A stretch of 64,000 nucleotides of DNA from Streptomyces bambusae (lineage in GTDB: Bacteria > Actinomycetota > Actinomycetes > Streptomycetales > Streptomycetaceae): assembly GCF_020532645.1 (NCBI RefSeq), contig NZ_JAJAUZ010000006.1:62001-126000 (forward strand), in the 5' to 3' direction. A model generated the notes under the pieces. It had not been told where the DNA came from and did no database searches. It saw nothing but the letters and a program-made list of their open reading frames with translations. Positions 29,702 to 38,600 of the stretch are shown here, piece by piece. Position 1 is the first letter of the stretch. Each line of letters starts with the position of its first letter. Position numbers and translations under genes: made by a program.

Positions 29702-32239
29702 ATGACGTCACCCGGCCGACAGCGACCGCAGGACCGAGGAGCCGAGCCAGTGCACCCCCACGACCCGCCCGACGGCGTCCGCGCCGACCGGCCCGCCGCC
29801 CCCGGCGCCGTCCGGGTCGGACCCCAGCGCGCCGCCGGCACCGGCCGGCCCCACGCGCCCGACCACCCGTCCGACGACGACGGCGGCGCGGCGGTCGGCC
29901 GCCTCGCGAGCACCGTCGAGCGGCTGCGGCGCGAACTGGAGAAGGCCCACGCCGACGCCGCCGGCCGTGCCCTCGTCGACCTGGCCTCCGGCGTCCTGGT
30001 CGAGCGGCTGCGCTGCGGCCCGACCGAAGCATCGGCCCAGCTGGCGGACCTCGCCGAGCGGGCCGGCGTCCCCGTACTGTCCCTCGCCGCCGACCTCGTC
30101 AACCAGGCCGCCGCGGACCGCATCTCGGCCGTCGCCCGCGACTTCGTGGCCGCCTCGGCCGCCGGCCCGGCGGGCGGAGCCGTGGCGGTCCGGCTGCGCA
30201 GCGCCGAAGCCGACGCCCTCGCCGGACGGGACACCGAAGCCGTCGCCCGGTCCATGCTGGAACACGCCCTGCGGCCGCTGGGCGCCGCCGCCGTCGCCAT
30301 CTGGGCGGCCCACCCCGATCGGTCCCTGTCCCTGGCGGGCAGCGCCGGATTCGGCCAGGACGAGGCCCACCGCTGGCGGCACGTACCCCCCGGCGTACCC
30401 ACTCCGGCCCGCCGGGCCCTCGACGAGCGGGCCACGGTCGCGTACCCGGCGCTCGCCGACGCCGGCCTGCCCTCGATCGGCCAGCAAGAGATCGGCGGCG
30501 GCCGCCTCGCCGTCCCCGCGGGCACCGGCGGCCGGCTCACCGGCGTGCTGGAGGTCTGCTGGCCGGAGGAGGCGCCCGAGCAGTCCCAGCCGCTCCAGCG
30601 GCAGTTCGAAGCCCTGGCCGAACTGTGCGCCGCGACCCTGGAGACCTGGGCGGGCACCCCCGCCCCCGGCGAGGAGCAGCAGGACGTGTACCTGGAGGGG
30701 CTGCGGCCCCTCACGGACGGACTGATGGACCCCTGCCTCGTCCTGCAGACGACGCCGGGCGGCGGCGAGTCCCCGCTCCAGTTCACCATCAGGCACGTCA
30801 ACCCGGCCTTCGTCGACTTCGCCGGGCGCCCCACCGGCGCCATCGTCGGAGCCAGGCTGCTGGAGGCGTACCCGCTCGCCGCCGAGCCCGGCGGACTGCT
30901 GGAGAAGGCCGAACACGTCTTCGTGACCGGCGAACCGTTCCACACCGGCGCCATGACCCTGTCCGCCACCGTCGACGGCGTGCCGCTCAGCACCCAGGCC
31001 AAGGTCAGCATCAGCCGGCACGGCACCGGCCTGGTGGTGGTCTGGCGTCTCGACGAGGGCACCCCCAGGGTCGCCCGTCTGCTCCAGCACGCCCAGCGGC
31101 TCGGACGGATCGGCGGCTTCGAGGAAAACCTGCGGACCCGCCGGATCGCCTGGAACGACGCCGTCTACGAACTGCACGGCCTGCCCCCCGGCGCCCTGCC
31201 GATCCCCCTCGACCAGCTCGGCGAGCACGCCCACCCCGACGACCGCCAGACCATCGGCCGGTTCCTGCGCAACCTCCTGCACCACCAGCGGCCCGCCTCC
31301 ACGGCCTTCCGGCTGCTGCGCCCCGACGGGGTGGCCCGGCACATCCGTGTGGTGGCCGAGCCCGTCCACGACCCGGACCACCGGCTGACCCTCGTCCGCG
31401 GCGCCTACCAGGACATCTCCGCGCAGCACTGGACCGAGGTGGCGCTCGCCGCCACCCGCGACCAGCTCGCGCAGAGCGAGCAGCAGGCGGCCGAACGCAG
31501 CCGGCTGGCCCGCCAGTTGCAGCACGCGATCATGCCGCCCGTCCACAGTCCCGTGGGCCTCGACGACCTGCACGTCGCGGTCCGCTACCGGCCCGCGGAG
31601 AAGGACCACCTCGTCGGCGGCGACTGGTACGACACCCTCACCCTGCCCTCCGGCGAGATCCTGCTGTGCGTCGGCGACGTGGCGGGGCACGGCATCGAGG
31701 CGGCCACCGGCATGGTCGCCCTGCGCAACGCCCTGCGCGGGCTCGCCGCCACGGGGGCCGGCCCGGCCCAGCTCCTGACCTGGCTGAACAGCATCAGCCA
31801 CCAGCTGACCGAAAGCCTCACCGCCACCGCGGTGTGCGGGCTGTACGACCCCGCGACGCGCCGACTGCGCTGGGCCCGCGCCGGCCACCTGCCGCCGGTC
31901 CTGCTGCGCGCCGGACGTGCACAGACCCTTCCCCAGCCGTCCGGGATCCTCCTGGGCGCCCTGGACCACACCGACTACGAGGAGCACACGGTCCAGCTCA
32001 GGCCGGGCGACCTGCTGGTGCTCTACACCGACGGCCTCGTCGAGCGCCGCGACCAGTCCCTGCAGGCCTCGCTCACCAACCTGATCTCGCTGGCGGAGCG
32101 AGCGGGGGACGGTGGCGGGCCGGCCGGGCTCGAAGCCCACCTCGATCACCTGCTGCGATACAGCCGTGCCGACACCGACGACGACACCTGCCTGGTGGGC
32201 GTGTCCGTACGGGAGGGGGAGGGGGAGGCGGACGGGTGA
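29702..32239 (+). CDS. ANTAR/GAF/PAS/PP2C (SpoIIE-type) phosphatase
   Basis: An 845-aa serine phosphatase. The N-terminus is disordered; residues ~85-125 resemble an ANTAR helix bundle (RALVDLASGVLVERLRCGPTEASAQLADLA). A GAF-like domain follows (~165-320), then two PAS domains (~330-450 and ~455-575), a short coiled coil and a PP2C domain. The metal ligands are visible: Asp641 in GGDWYD, Asp659 in GDVAGHG, and later YTDGLVERR and DDDTCLVGV. It should dephosphorylate the STAS anti-anti-sigma factor encoded downstream and so release the sigma factor under stress. ATG 29702 starts 7 bp after the kinase stop, so the two are co-transcribed. Confidence 0.93.
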   Translation: MTSPGRQRPQDRGAEPVHPHDPPDGVRADRPAAPGAVRVGPQRAAGTGRPHAPDHPSDDDGGAAVGRLASTVERLRRELEKAHADAAGRALVDLASGVLVERLRCGPTEASAQLADLAERAGVPVLSLAADLVNQAAADRISAVARDFVAASAAGPAGGAVAVRLRSAEADALAGRDTEAVARSMLEHALRPLGAAAVAIWAAHPDRSLSLAGSAGFGQDEAHRWRHVPPGVPTPARRALDERATVAYPALADAGLPSIGQQEIGGGRLAVPAGTGGRLTGVLEVCWPEEAPEQSQPLQRQFEALAELCAATLETWAGTPAPGEEQQDVYLEGLRPLTDGLMDPCLVLQTTPGGGESPLQFTIRHVNPAFVDFAGRPTGAIVGARLLEAYPLAAEPGGLLEKAEHVFVTGEPFHTGAMTLSATVDGVPLSTQAKVSISRHGTGLVVVWRLDEGTPRVARLLQHAQRLGRIGGFEENLRTRRIAWNDAVYELHGLPPGALPIPLDQLGEHAHPDDRQTIGRFLRNLLHHQRPASTAFRLLRPDGVARHIRVVAEPVHDPDHRLTLVRGAYQDISAQHWTEVALAATRDQLAQSEQQAAERSRLARQLQHAIMPPVHSPVGLDDLHVAVRYRPAEKDHLVGGDWYDTLTLPSGEILLCVGDVAGHGIEAATGMVALRNALRGLAATGAGPAQLLTWLNSISHQLTESLTATAVCGLYDPATRRLRWARAGHLPPVLLRAGRAQTLPQPSGILLGALDHTDYEEHTVQLRPGDLLVLYTDGLVERRDQSLQASLTNLISLAERAGDGGGPAGLEAHLDHLLRYSRADTDDDTCLVGVSVREGEGEADG

Positions 32240-32377
32240 GACGCGAGGGCCCGCACCGGGACGGACCCCGGCTCCGCCGCCGTCCGCTACGCCGCCGCCC
32301 GGTACGCCGTACGGGCTTGGCCGCGGGCAGCCGAACTGCGTAAGGTCGAGGGCACTTCTGCGGACGGAAGGACGACA

Positions 32378-32770
32378 ATGCCAGGCGAGAACGAGCAGGA
32401 AGCGGGCACGGCGGCCCGGTACCCGCACGAGGCGGCGCTCACGGTGCAGGTCCGGTCGCAGAGGGGCCGGGAAGCGGTCTGCCGGATCGCGGGGGACCTC
32501 GACATCGAAACCCTGGCGCCCGCCCAGGAGGCCCTGTCGACCCTGGTCGGGCAGGGCCCGCCGGTCCTGGTGGTCGACCTCGGGCAGGTCGGGTTCTGCG
32601 ACTCCTCCGGCCTGAACCTGCTGCTCAGGACCCGGGCGGCGGCCATGGCGGCGGGCACCGAGTTCCGGCTGGCTGCGGTCGCGCCGTCGGTGATGCGCGT
32701 GCTCGAACTCACCGGTGCGCAGACCGTCTTCGCGCTGTACGAGTCGGTCGACGCCGCTGTCACCGGATGA
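32378..32770 (+). CDS. STAS anti-anti-sigma factor (RsbV/BldG-like)
   Basis: A 130-aa STAS protein. The phosphorylation loop FCDSSGLN holds the conserved Ser76 (equivalent to SpoIIAA Ser58), and ICRIAGDLDIETLAP-like and VLVVDLGQVGF strands flank it. Unphosphorylated, it should bind the anti-sigma kinase and free the sigma factor; it is reset by the PP2C protein encoded 138 bp upstream. ATG 32378 has GGAAGGA at a good distance. The anti-sigma gene follows closely. Confidence 0.93.
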   Translation: MPGENEQEAGTAARYPHEAALTVQVRSQRGREAVCRIAGDLDIETLAPAQEALSTLVGQGPPVLVVDLGQVGFCDSSGLNLLLRTRAAAMAAGTEFRLAAVAPSVMRVLELTGAQTVFALYESVDAAVTG

Positions 32771-32873
32771 GGGCCACATGGCCGGCCGAGGGCATCATCC
32801 GGACGCAACGGGGCATCTGACCGAAAGCAGCCGCATCGGCGGCGACGAAGCGACACCGAAGGGGTTCCCGCAC

Positions 32874-33353
32874 ATGACGACCAGCCCGGGCATCCTGGAC
32901 GACGGCCGGAGCAAGCCGGGTGCGCCGCCGGCCGGCGGCAGGCGGCGCCGCATGCCCCTGGCCGGGCTGCCGCAACCGGTCTCGCGTGCGCGGGCCTTCA
33001 CCACCCGCACCCTGGAGGACTGGTGCTGGCCCGCGGCCGACCCCTGGACGACCGGACACGGCGTGGACGACATCGTCCTCGTCGTGGCGGAACTCGTGGC
33101 CAACGCCAAGCTGCACGCCGGCGGTCCGCTGGAACTCGTCCTCGACGTCTCCGACACGCGCCTGCGCATCGAAGTCAGCGATCCCGCCCCCGAGCCGCCC
33201 GCCCCGCGCCGGCCCCACCTGCCGTCGGTGCCCGGAGGCCACGGGCTCTTCATCGTCCAGCGGACCTCGGACCGGTGGGGGCACGAGCGGCACGCCCAGG
33301 GCAAGTCCGTGTGGGCGGAGTTCGACATCGACGGGCGGGCCGGCCTGGAGTAG
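32874..33353 (+). CDS. RsbW-type anti-sigma factor / serine kinase
   Basis: A 159-aa HATPase (GHKL) protein. The N-box reads VAELVANAKLHA, and the G2 motif is GGHGLFIVQRTSDRWG; the G1 region is poorly conserved (DPAPEPPAP). Family proteins bind and hold a SigB/SigF-type sigma factor and phosphorylate the cognate STAS protein. ATG 32874 (GAAGGGG upstream) is chosen because homology begins after it. ATG 32778, in frame and 7 bp after the STAS stop with its own GAGGG, would add 32 non-conserved residues and cannot be excluded. The gene converges on the sigma-factor gene rather than preceding it, unlike a classic rsbW-sigB operon. Confidence 0.9.
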   Translation: MTTSPGILDDGRSKPGAPPAGGRRRRMPLAGLPQPVSRARAFTTRTLEDWCWPAADPWTTGHGVDDIVLVVAELVANAKLHAGGPLELVLDVSDTRLRIEVSDPAPEPPAPRRPHLPSVPGGHGLFIVQRTSDRWGHERHAQGKSVWAEFDIDGRAGLE

Positions 33354-33376
33354 GGCGGACCGGCCGGCACGCCCGC

Positions 33377-33416
33377 GCAGCTGCGGGCACGGCAAGGCAG
33401 CTGCGGGCACGGCAAG
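33377..33416. repeat. 20-bp perfect tandem duplication
   Basis: GCAGCTGCGGGCACGGCAAG occurs twice in direct tandem (33377-33396 and 33397-33416) between the convergent anti-sigma and sigma genes. It looks like a recent slippage or duplication event; no function is evident. Confidence 0.85.
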
Positions 33417-33480
33417 CCCGTCCGGCCCCGGGCCCGGTGCCCCGGCCCGTACGGACTCGGTCGCCCCCGGCGGTCCGCGA

Positions 33481-34392
33481 CTACGCGAGCATGCCCTCAC
33501 GGAGGCGGGCAAGGGTCCGGGACAGCAGCCGCGAGACCTGCATCTGGGAGATCCCGAGCTCGGCGCCCATCTGCGCCTGGGTCATCTCCTCACCGAAGCG
33601 CATGACGAGGATCTGCCGGTCCCGCGCGCCGAGTTCGGCGAGTAACGGGCGCAGGGCGCTGCACTCCTCGAACAGCTCCAGCGCCGGGTCGTCCTCGCCG
33701 AGGGTGTCGCTCAGCGCCCGGCGGCCGGGACCCGTGTCCCCGCCGCCCTGCGGGTCGGCCGCGGCCGCGTCGAGCGACTCGGAGGAGTAGCCGTTCGCGG
33801 CCACCATGCCTTCCAGCACCTCCTCCTCGGTGAGGCCGAGGTCCGAGGCGAGTTCGGCGACCGTCGGCGTACGGCCGAACAGGTCGGTGAGGGCCTCCTG
33901 GCTCTTGGCGAGTTCGGTGCGCAGCTCCTGCAGGCGGCGTGGTACGTGCACCGCCCAACTGGTGTCGCGGAAGTACCGCTTGACCTCCCCGACGATGAAC
34001 GGAAGGGCGAGCGTGGTGAATTCGACGCCGCGGCCGGGGTCGAAGCGGTCGATGGCCTTGATCAGTCCGATCGTGCCGACCTGCACGATGTCGTCCGGAT
34101 CGGTCCCGGTCCGGCCGGTGCGCCCGCGGAAGCGCCGTATGGCGTAATGGACGAGAGAGATGTTCATCTCGATGAGCGTGCCGCGGACGTACCGGTACTC
34201 GGGGGTGCCCTCCTCCAGCGAGCGGAGCCGGATCAGGAAGACCTTCGACAACTCCCGCGCGTCCGCGGGTGCCAGCTCGCGGGCCGGGACCGACGGCGGC
34301 AGGTCCGGCACGCCGGCCCTCGGGGGCGGGACCTGCCTCGCCCCCTGGCCGGACGGGCGTGCGGTGCGGGCAGCGGCGGAAGCGCGAAGCAT
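33481..34392 (-). CDS. SigB/SigF-type alternative sigma factor
   Basis: A 303-aa group 3 sigma-70 factor. Region 2 is clear (NISLVHYAIRRFRG, DDIVQVGTIGLIKAIDRFDPGRGVEFTTLALPFIVGEVKRYFRD), with the SigB-type region 2.4/3.0 WAVHVPRRLQELRTELAKSQEAL. Region 4 with HTH is EEMTQAQMGAELGISQMQVSRLLSRTLARLREG. It should direct RNA polymerase to GNNTA-N14-16-GGGTAY promoters for osmotic/general stress genes. It is the expected partner of the adjacent RsbW/STAS/PP2C proteins. ATG 34392 has GAGAGGA upstream. Confidence 0.94.
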   Translation of the reverse strand: MLRASAAARTARPSGQGARQVPPPRAGVPDLPPSVPARELAPADARELSKVFLIRLRSLEEGTPEYRYVRGTLIEMNISLVHYAIRRFRGRTGRTGTDPDDIVQVGTIGLIKAIDRFDPGRGVEFTTLALPFIVGEVKRYFRDTSWAVHVPRRLQELRTELAKSQEALTDLFGRTPTVAELASDLGLTEEEVLEGMVAANGYSSESLDAAAADPQGGGDTGPGRRALSDTLGEDDPALELFEECSALRPLLAELGARDRQILVMRFGEEMTQAQMGAELGISQMQVSRLLSRTLARLREGMLA

Positions 34393-34439
34393 GACGATGC
34401 GTTCCTCTCGGCAGACGCGGGACGACCCTCTGCCCGCGT

Positions 34440-34464
34440 TTGCCCGGCATTCCCGTCCCTACGC
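34440..34464 (-). promoter_or_regulatory. Possible SigB-type autoregulatory promoter
   Basis: On the minus strand, GCGTA (34464-34460), a 14-bp spacer and GGGCAA (34445-34440) resemble the GNNTA-N14-16-GGGTAY consensus of SigB-class factors. It sits 48-72 bp upstream of the sigma gene start, where autoregulation would be expected. The -10 matches only partly. Confidence 0.3.
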
Positions 34465-34499
34465 GCGGCGAACCGGTCCTGCCGGTCCCGGTTCGCCGG

Positions 34500-34727
34500 T
34501 CAGGACCGGGGGCTGCCCTGTTCGGGGTCGTCTGCAGGGGTCTGCCAGGAGTCCTGGCGGGGCTGCGGGCTCTGGCGGGGTGAGGCGGACGGCCTGCGGC
34601 GACGGGCCAGGCGCCTGCTGCCCCACCAGAATCCCGCGAGCAGCAGAGCCGCGACGGCGACCCCCACGATGATCAGGAAGAGGGGAGCCGTCTCCGTCTC
34701 GGTGGCGGCCAGAAGGGTGGAGATCAT
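34500..34727 (-). CDS. Small single-pass membrane protein (DUF6479-like)
   Basis: A 75-aa protein: a short N-terminus (MISTLLAATETETA), one transmembrane helix (PLFLIIVGVAVAALLLAGFWWGSRR), then a basic cluster and a Ser/Pro/Gln/Asp-rich cytosolic tail. It matches the small DUF6479-type proteins common in Streptomyces, function unknown. ATG 34727 has GAGAAGG upstream. The frame is open much further upstream only through GC bias. Proximity to the sigma gene suggests membership of the stress regulon. Confidence 0.7.
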   Translation of the reverse strand: MISTLLAATETETAPLFLIIVGVAVAALLLAGFWWGSRRLARRRRPSASPRQSPQPRQDSWQTPADDPEQGSPRS

Positions 34728-34976
34728 GGCACCTTCTCTCGGGGACCGGTGATGCCGTGGGTACGGCACGGGCTCGGCTACCCGGGATCGCCCGCGGCAT
34801 CCCTGCTGCCGGACGAAGGCGTGCGGTGCCGGGGCCGGAGCCGGCGTCGCGGACGGCGTCAGCGGGATGCCGGCCCGCCCCCGCCGTCCCGCCCGCCGGC
34901 GTCCGCGGGAGCGGCCGGGTCCGGCCAATCCCGCGCCGCAGGGCATTGGCTGGAGGCGTGCGGGCAAGAGCGCGCC

Positions 34977-35078
34977 ATGCTGTTCACTCTGCTCACCGTG
35001 CTCCCGCTCGGCATCGCCATGGTCCTGACCGCCTTCGCCGACCTCAGTCCGCACGGCCGCCACCGCGACCGCCGTTGA
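34977..35078 (+). CDS. Possible 33-aa hydrophobic peptide
   Basis: ATG 34977 opens a 33-codon frame with one hydrophobic segment (MLFTLLTVLPLGIAMVLTAFADL) and a basic His/Arg tail, the pattern of a membrane micropeptide. The Shine-Dalgarno is weak (GGAGG is 19 nt away). It is listed because this 428-bp interval otherwise lacks a gene on this strand. Confidence 0.3.
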   Translation: MLFTLLTVLPLGIAMVLTAFADLSPHGRHRDRR

Positions 35079-35155
35079 CGCCTGCCAGCCGGCCGGCCAC
35101 CCGGAGGCGGCCACGCTCCCGGCCGGACCCTCCTGCGCCGGGCGGACGACGCTTG

Positions 35156-35335
35156 CTACATGTCCTCGTCGCGCCACCCGTCGTCACGGCTGCGCTGCAG
35201 ATCTTCCTCGTCCTGACGGCGCCGGACGTCCTCGGTCTTCTCGCCGGGCCGGCGCGAGCGGGACGGGTCCTGCTTGCGGACCTGCTCCTCGCGGCCCTTT
35301 CCCGGCTGCTGCTGCTTGTCCTGCATACCGCCCAT
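35156..35335 (-). CDS. Small hydrophilic, highly charged protein
   Basis: A 59-aa protein rich in Gln, Arg, Asp, Glu and Lys with no hydrophobic core (MGGMQDKQQQPGKGREE, ending DDGWRDEDM). It resembles small hydrophilic stress/desiccation-type proteins. ATG 35335 is chosen because GAGGAG lies 5 nt upstream; the longer frame from 35392 adds only an unlikely leader. Its place next to the SigB-type module suggests a general-stress role, which is inference. Confidence 0.6.
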   Translation of the reverse strand: MGGMQDKQQQPGKGREEQVRKQDPSRSRRPGEKTEDVRRRQDEEDLQRSRDDGWRDEDM

Positions 35336-35407
35336 GATGACTCCTCGCGTTGCGGGAACTGTGCCGCTCCACCGTGCCACGCACTGTGACATTCCGCCTG
35401 CCGGAAA

Positions 35408-36859
35408 CTACGGGAGGTGACGATCGGGGACGGCCGACAGCTCGGCGAGCAGCTCGGGCAGCGTCCCCGGATAGTGCCACAGACGCGGCACGAACGCGGC
35501 CCACCGTTCGGCGGGGACGCCGCCGGCGCACCAGCGGGCCACGAGGGCGGCCGTCTCCACGTGGAGGGCGGAGCGGCCGCTCCACGGCGCGCGCGAGACG
35601 TCGGCCCAGCCGGACTGCTGACCGACCCACGAGGTCAGCAGGCTCGCGGGACGGATCAGTGGCGCGGCCTCCGATGCGGACAGCCGGCCGTGTTCGAGGA
35701 CCGCGCTCAGGTGGCCCAGGTGGGGTGCGTGCGGGTCCCGGTGCGCGTCGTGGACGACCGCGGTGGTCCGCAGCACGCGGAGGGCCGACTCGGCGGTCCC
35801 GCCGAACGGCCCGGTGTCGCCGGGCGGCTGCCACGGGGGCACCCAGTGGCTTTCGGGCTGCCGGTACGGCGGCGGAGCCTCCGGCCCGGGGTCGGGCGGC
35901 GGCAGGGGGCGGCCGGGTACGGCGGGCCGGCCGGTCCGGAGGACGACGGCCACCTCGGGCGGGCAGTCCGGGTGCGAGCGCAGCACCTCCGCGGCCGTGC
36001 GCGGCAGCCGGTGGCCGAGCCGGGCCGCCGACACCAACCGCCAGTCGATGCGGTACGGCTCCCGGAGGACCGACCGCATCGTGCGCCGCACCTCCGGCGG
36101 GGTGGCGCCGGCGCGGTGCACGGCACCCAGCCTGCGCAGCAACGCGCCCGTGCCGAGCCTGAGTTCGGCCGCAGAGTCGAGGTACGGTCCCGGATCGGCC
36201 TCGGCGCAGGCAGCCCGGACGCCGGCGTCCACGTCGCAGTCGCCGCAGGCATCGCCGTCGCCACCGCCCGGATCCCCGCCTCCCGGCAGCAGCGCCACCA
36301 GTTCCCGTACCCGCGCCGTGCCGCCCGCGGTGCGTACGGTCTCCCAGGCCGCCGCGCGGGCCGTCGGCGGGTGTTCCCCGCGCCGGTCCAGGAGGGCGGC
36401 CGCCGCGAGGTCCGGGTCCGCGGAGCAGAGGGCCCGGCGGTGGTGGTCCGGGTGGTAGGCGGCGCCCGCCGCGGCGGCCGCCGGGTCCCGCAGCTGCAAA
36501 AGGCACCGCGTCTCGTACGACAGCCGGTGGTTGTCCAGCAGGGCCGCGTCGATCCCGCGGACGCCGAGGCCGGCGAGGGCGCGCTGGGTGTCGGCGCTGC
36601 CGGCCGTGCGCGCGAGGGCGGTCTGCAGACGCGTGCCGCCCAGCCGCAGAACCGCCTCCGTGACGGGAGCCGGCGGGTCGAAGCCCATGAAGAACAGGGA
36701 CGGGTCCACGGCCAGCCAGGCGTCCAGTGCGGCGGGCCGCTGGTGGTACGGGACCAGGACAGCCAGACAGGCGAGATGGAACCGGTTGGTCATCAGCTGG
36801 TGCGGGGTCAGCTCCTCGTAGGCGCGCACCCCGGACCGTCCCTCCGGTACCCCGCTCAC
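35408..36859 (-). CDS. Hypothetical protein, 483 aa
   Basis: I do not recognise a family. The product is soluble, Ala/Leu/Arg-rich and helical at the N-terminus (AYEELTPHQLMTNRFHLACLAVLVPYHQRPAALDAWLAVDPSLFFMGFD). It has repeated short blocks mentioning LR.PAA, PYRIDWR and HPDCPPEVAVVLRTG that look like HEAT/leucine-type degenerate repeats, a Pro-rich linker at ~320-365, and a C-terminal helical part with conserved-looking Trp residues (SWVGQQSGWADVSRAPWSG, WAAFVPRLWHYPGTLPELL). GTG 36859 is a plausible start; an earlier in-frame start at 36904 adds a Gly/Ala stretch. Similar WHYPGTLPELL-type proteins occur in Streptomyces with unknown function. Confidence 0.65.
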   Translation of the reverse strand: MSGVPEGRSGVRAYEELTPHQLMTNRFHLACLAVLVPYHQRPAALDAWLAVDPSLFFMGFDPPAPVTEAVLRLGGTRLQTALARTAGSADTQRALAGLGVRGIDAALLDNHRLSYETRCLLQLRDPAAAAAGAAYHPDHHRRALCSADPDLAAAALLDRRGEHPPTARAAAWETVRTAGGTARVRELVALLPGGGDPGGGDGDACGDCDVDAGVRAACAEADPGPYLDSAAELRLGTGALLRRLGAVHRAGATPPEVRRTMRSVLREPYRIDWRLVSAARLGHRLPRTAAEVLRSHPDCPPEVAVVLRTGRPAVPGRPLPPPDPGPEAPPPYRQPESHWVPPWQPPGDTGPFGGTAESALRVLRTTAVVHDAHRDPHAPHLGHLSAVLEHGRLSASEAAPLIRPASLLTSWVGQQSGWADVSRAPWSGRSALHVETAALVARWCAGGVPAERWAAFVPRLWHYPGTLPELLAELSAVPDRHLP

Positions 36860-37183
36860 GGTTCCCACGCCCCCCGCCCGCCCGGCCGCCCCGGCTTCCC
36901 GCACCCTACCTCCCGCCCGCGGCCGGACCGTGGGGCGCGGAACCCCCGCCCGTACCCCGCCGTGGAACCACCGGTGTACCGCGCTGGTTGGAGGGGCGCC
37001 CGCACTACCGCACGGGTTGACGCCAGGATCAGCTCCCTGCTGGATGGAAAACCTCCGCGGCGTCCCTAGATTTCCCTTCCGTGGACGTCACGGACTCCGT
37101 CGATTCCACGGAAAGGGCACCGGCACGCACGGGGGCCGTGCCGGCGTCCTCACCCCAACGTCAGGCGACGACAAGGAGATTCC

Positions 37184-37567
37184 ATGTCCAGGATGCGGCG
37201 TTCTCTCACGGCGTTCGCGGTCGGGGCGGCGCTCGGCGCCGGCGCGCTCGCCGTCACCCCGGCCGCGGCGGCCGCACCCCGCGACTGCCCGGACCGGGCC
37301 CTGTGCGCCTACTGGCTGAAGGACTACAAGAGCACGCCTGCGCACCCGCGGCAGAAGGTCTTCGAGAACAACCGCGACCTCAGCCGCTACGCCAACTTCA
37401 ACCACAGCGCCGGCGGCTCGCTGTTCAACAACGGCCGGCGGTGCCACGTGAAGGTGTACAAGGAGAAGAACTACCGCGGCCGCGGCTGGCAGCTCAACCG
37501 GGGCACCGGGTGGCGCGAGATCGGTGCCTGGAACCTCCCCCACATCTGGTCCAACAAGTGGTGCTGA
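37184..37567 (+). CDS. Secreted peptidase inhibitor-like protein (I36)
   Basis: A 127-aa secreted protein. The signal peptide runs to about residue 30 (basic MSRMRR, Ala/Gly core, AAAAAP). The ~95-aa mature part has three Cys (CPDRALCAYW, RRCHVKVY, C-terminal WC), a beta/gamma-crystallin-like fold signature (LCAYWLKDYKS, VFENNRDLSRYANFN, SLFNNG, YKEKNYRGRGW) and ends in HIWSNKWC, as in Streptomyces I36 metalloprotease-inhibitor-like proteins. AAGGAG lies 5 nt before ATG 37184. It probably acts outside the cell. Whether it inhibits a protease is not shown by sequence. Confidence 0.85.
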   Translation: MSRMRRSLTAFAVGAALGAGALAVTPAAAAAPRDCPDRALCAYWLKDYKSTPAHPRQKVFENNRDLSRYANFNHSAGGSLFNNGRRCHVKVYKEKNYRGRGWQLNRGTGWREIGAWNLPHIWSNKWC

Positions 37568-37577
37568 CGGCGCCCTG

Positions 37578-38546
37578 ATGAAGACACGGCAGACCCGGCA
37601 CACCCGGCAGACCCGGCGCCCCCGGCACCTCGCGGTCCTCGGGGCCCTGCTCCTCGGAACGGGCGTCGGCGCCGGTGCCGGTCTGGGTGCCGCCGGATTC
37701 CCGCCGTCCGCCGCCTCCGGCCCCGAGCGGGCAGCGCCGCTGCCCCGCCCCTTCGGCGGAGTGACCGCGCCCGCCGCGGGACGCGCGGCGGCCGCCCTGC
37801 ACGCCGAGAACGAGAAGCTGGTCGCCGACTGCATGCGGCGGCGCGGATTCACCTACCGTCCGGAGCCGTCCGGCCCGGGGGCGGAGCGGGCGGAACCGAA
37901 TCCGTACGGCCTGCTCGGACCGGCCGAAGCGGCGGCCGACGGCTACGGCGTCACCGGCGCCGCACTGTCCGCCGGTGAACTCCCGGACCCCAACCGGGAG
38001 CCGGCCGCGGACCCGAAGTGGCACGCCGCCCTGGTCGGTACGGAGGCGCACGAGGAAGGCGTGCGGATGCCCGACGGCAGCGAGTTCCTCCTCCGCTCCG
38101 ACGCGTGCGCGGTACGGGCCGACCGGACCCAGTACGGGCCGGATCACCTGCGGCTCTCCGCCACGTTCGCCGTCCTGGGAAACCGGGTCGTCGACGAGGT
38201 CGAGAAGGACCCGCGCTACCTGCGGGCGCGGGAGCACTGGAGCGCGTGCATGACGGAGGCCGGCCACCCCGCCCGGGAGCTCGCCGACCCCGTCACGGCG
38301 ATCGGCGAGGCGCTCGACGCGGCGGGCGCGGACCCCGGGCGGGTGCACGCGGTGGCGGGCCGGGAGCTGGAGGTGGCGCGGGCCGACGCGCGCTGCCAGT
38401 CGCGCGCGGACCTGGCCGCAGCGGTGGGGGCCGCCCAGGCGGACGCCGAGCAGCGCGTGATCGGCCGGCACGCGGGGGACCTGGCCAGGTTGCGCGACAT
38501 GAACGCGAGGGCGCTGGCCGCCGCCCTCGCCGCCACCCGCTCGTGA
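37578..38546 (+). CDS. Secreted/anchored hypothetical protein
   Basis: A 322-aa protein with an Arg/Thr-rich N-terminus (an iterated HTRQTR sequence from tandem CAGACCCGG words) followed by one hydrophobic stretch (HLAVLGALLLGTGVGAGAGLGAAGF). This is a signal peptide or signal anchor. The exported ~270 aa are charged and helical, with paired Cys (VADCMRRRGFTY, SDACAV, SACMTEAG, DARCQSR) that could form disulfides. The CMRRRGFTY..P pattern is common in Streptomyces secreted proteins of unknown function. ATG 37578 is 10 bp after the inhibitor gene stop, so the two may be co-transcribed. Confidence 0.7.
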   Translation: MKTRQTRHTRQTRRPRHLAVLGALLLGTGVGAGAGLGAAGFPPSAASGPERAAPLPRPFGGVTAPAAGRAAAALHAENEKLVADCMRRRGFTYRPEPSGPGAERAEPNPYGLLGPAEAAADGYGVTGAALSAGELPDPNREPAADPKWHAALVGTEAHEEGVRMPDGSEFLLRSDACAVRADRTQYGPDHLRLSATFAVLGNRVVDEVEKDPRYLRAREHWSACMTEAGHPARELADPVTAIGEALDAAGADPGRVHAVAGRELEVARADARCQSRADLAAAVGAAQADAEQRVIGRHAGDLARLRDMNARALAAALAATRS

Positions 38547-38600
38547 CGGGTGCCGGACAGCAGGTGCGGAGCGCCCCGGACCGGGCGGTGGCGTCCCGCT

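Noticed and set aside
37010-37075. TTGACG (37017) and TAGATT (37067) as one promoter for the I36 inhibitor gene
   Set aside because: The two elements are 44 bp apart, so they cannot form a -35/-10 pair.
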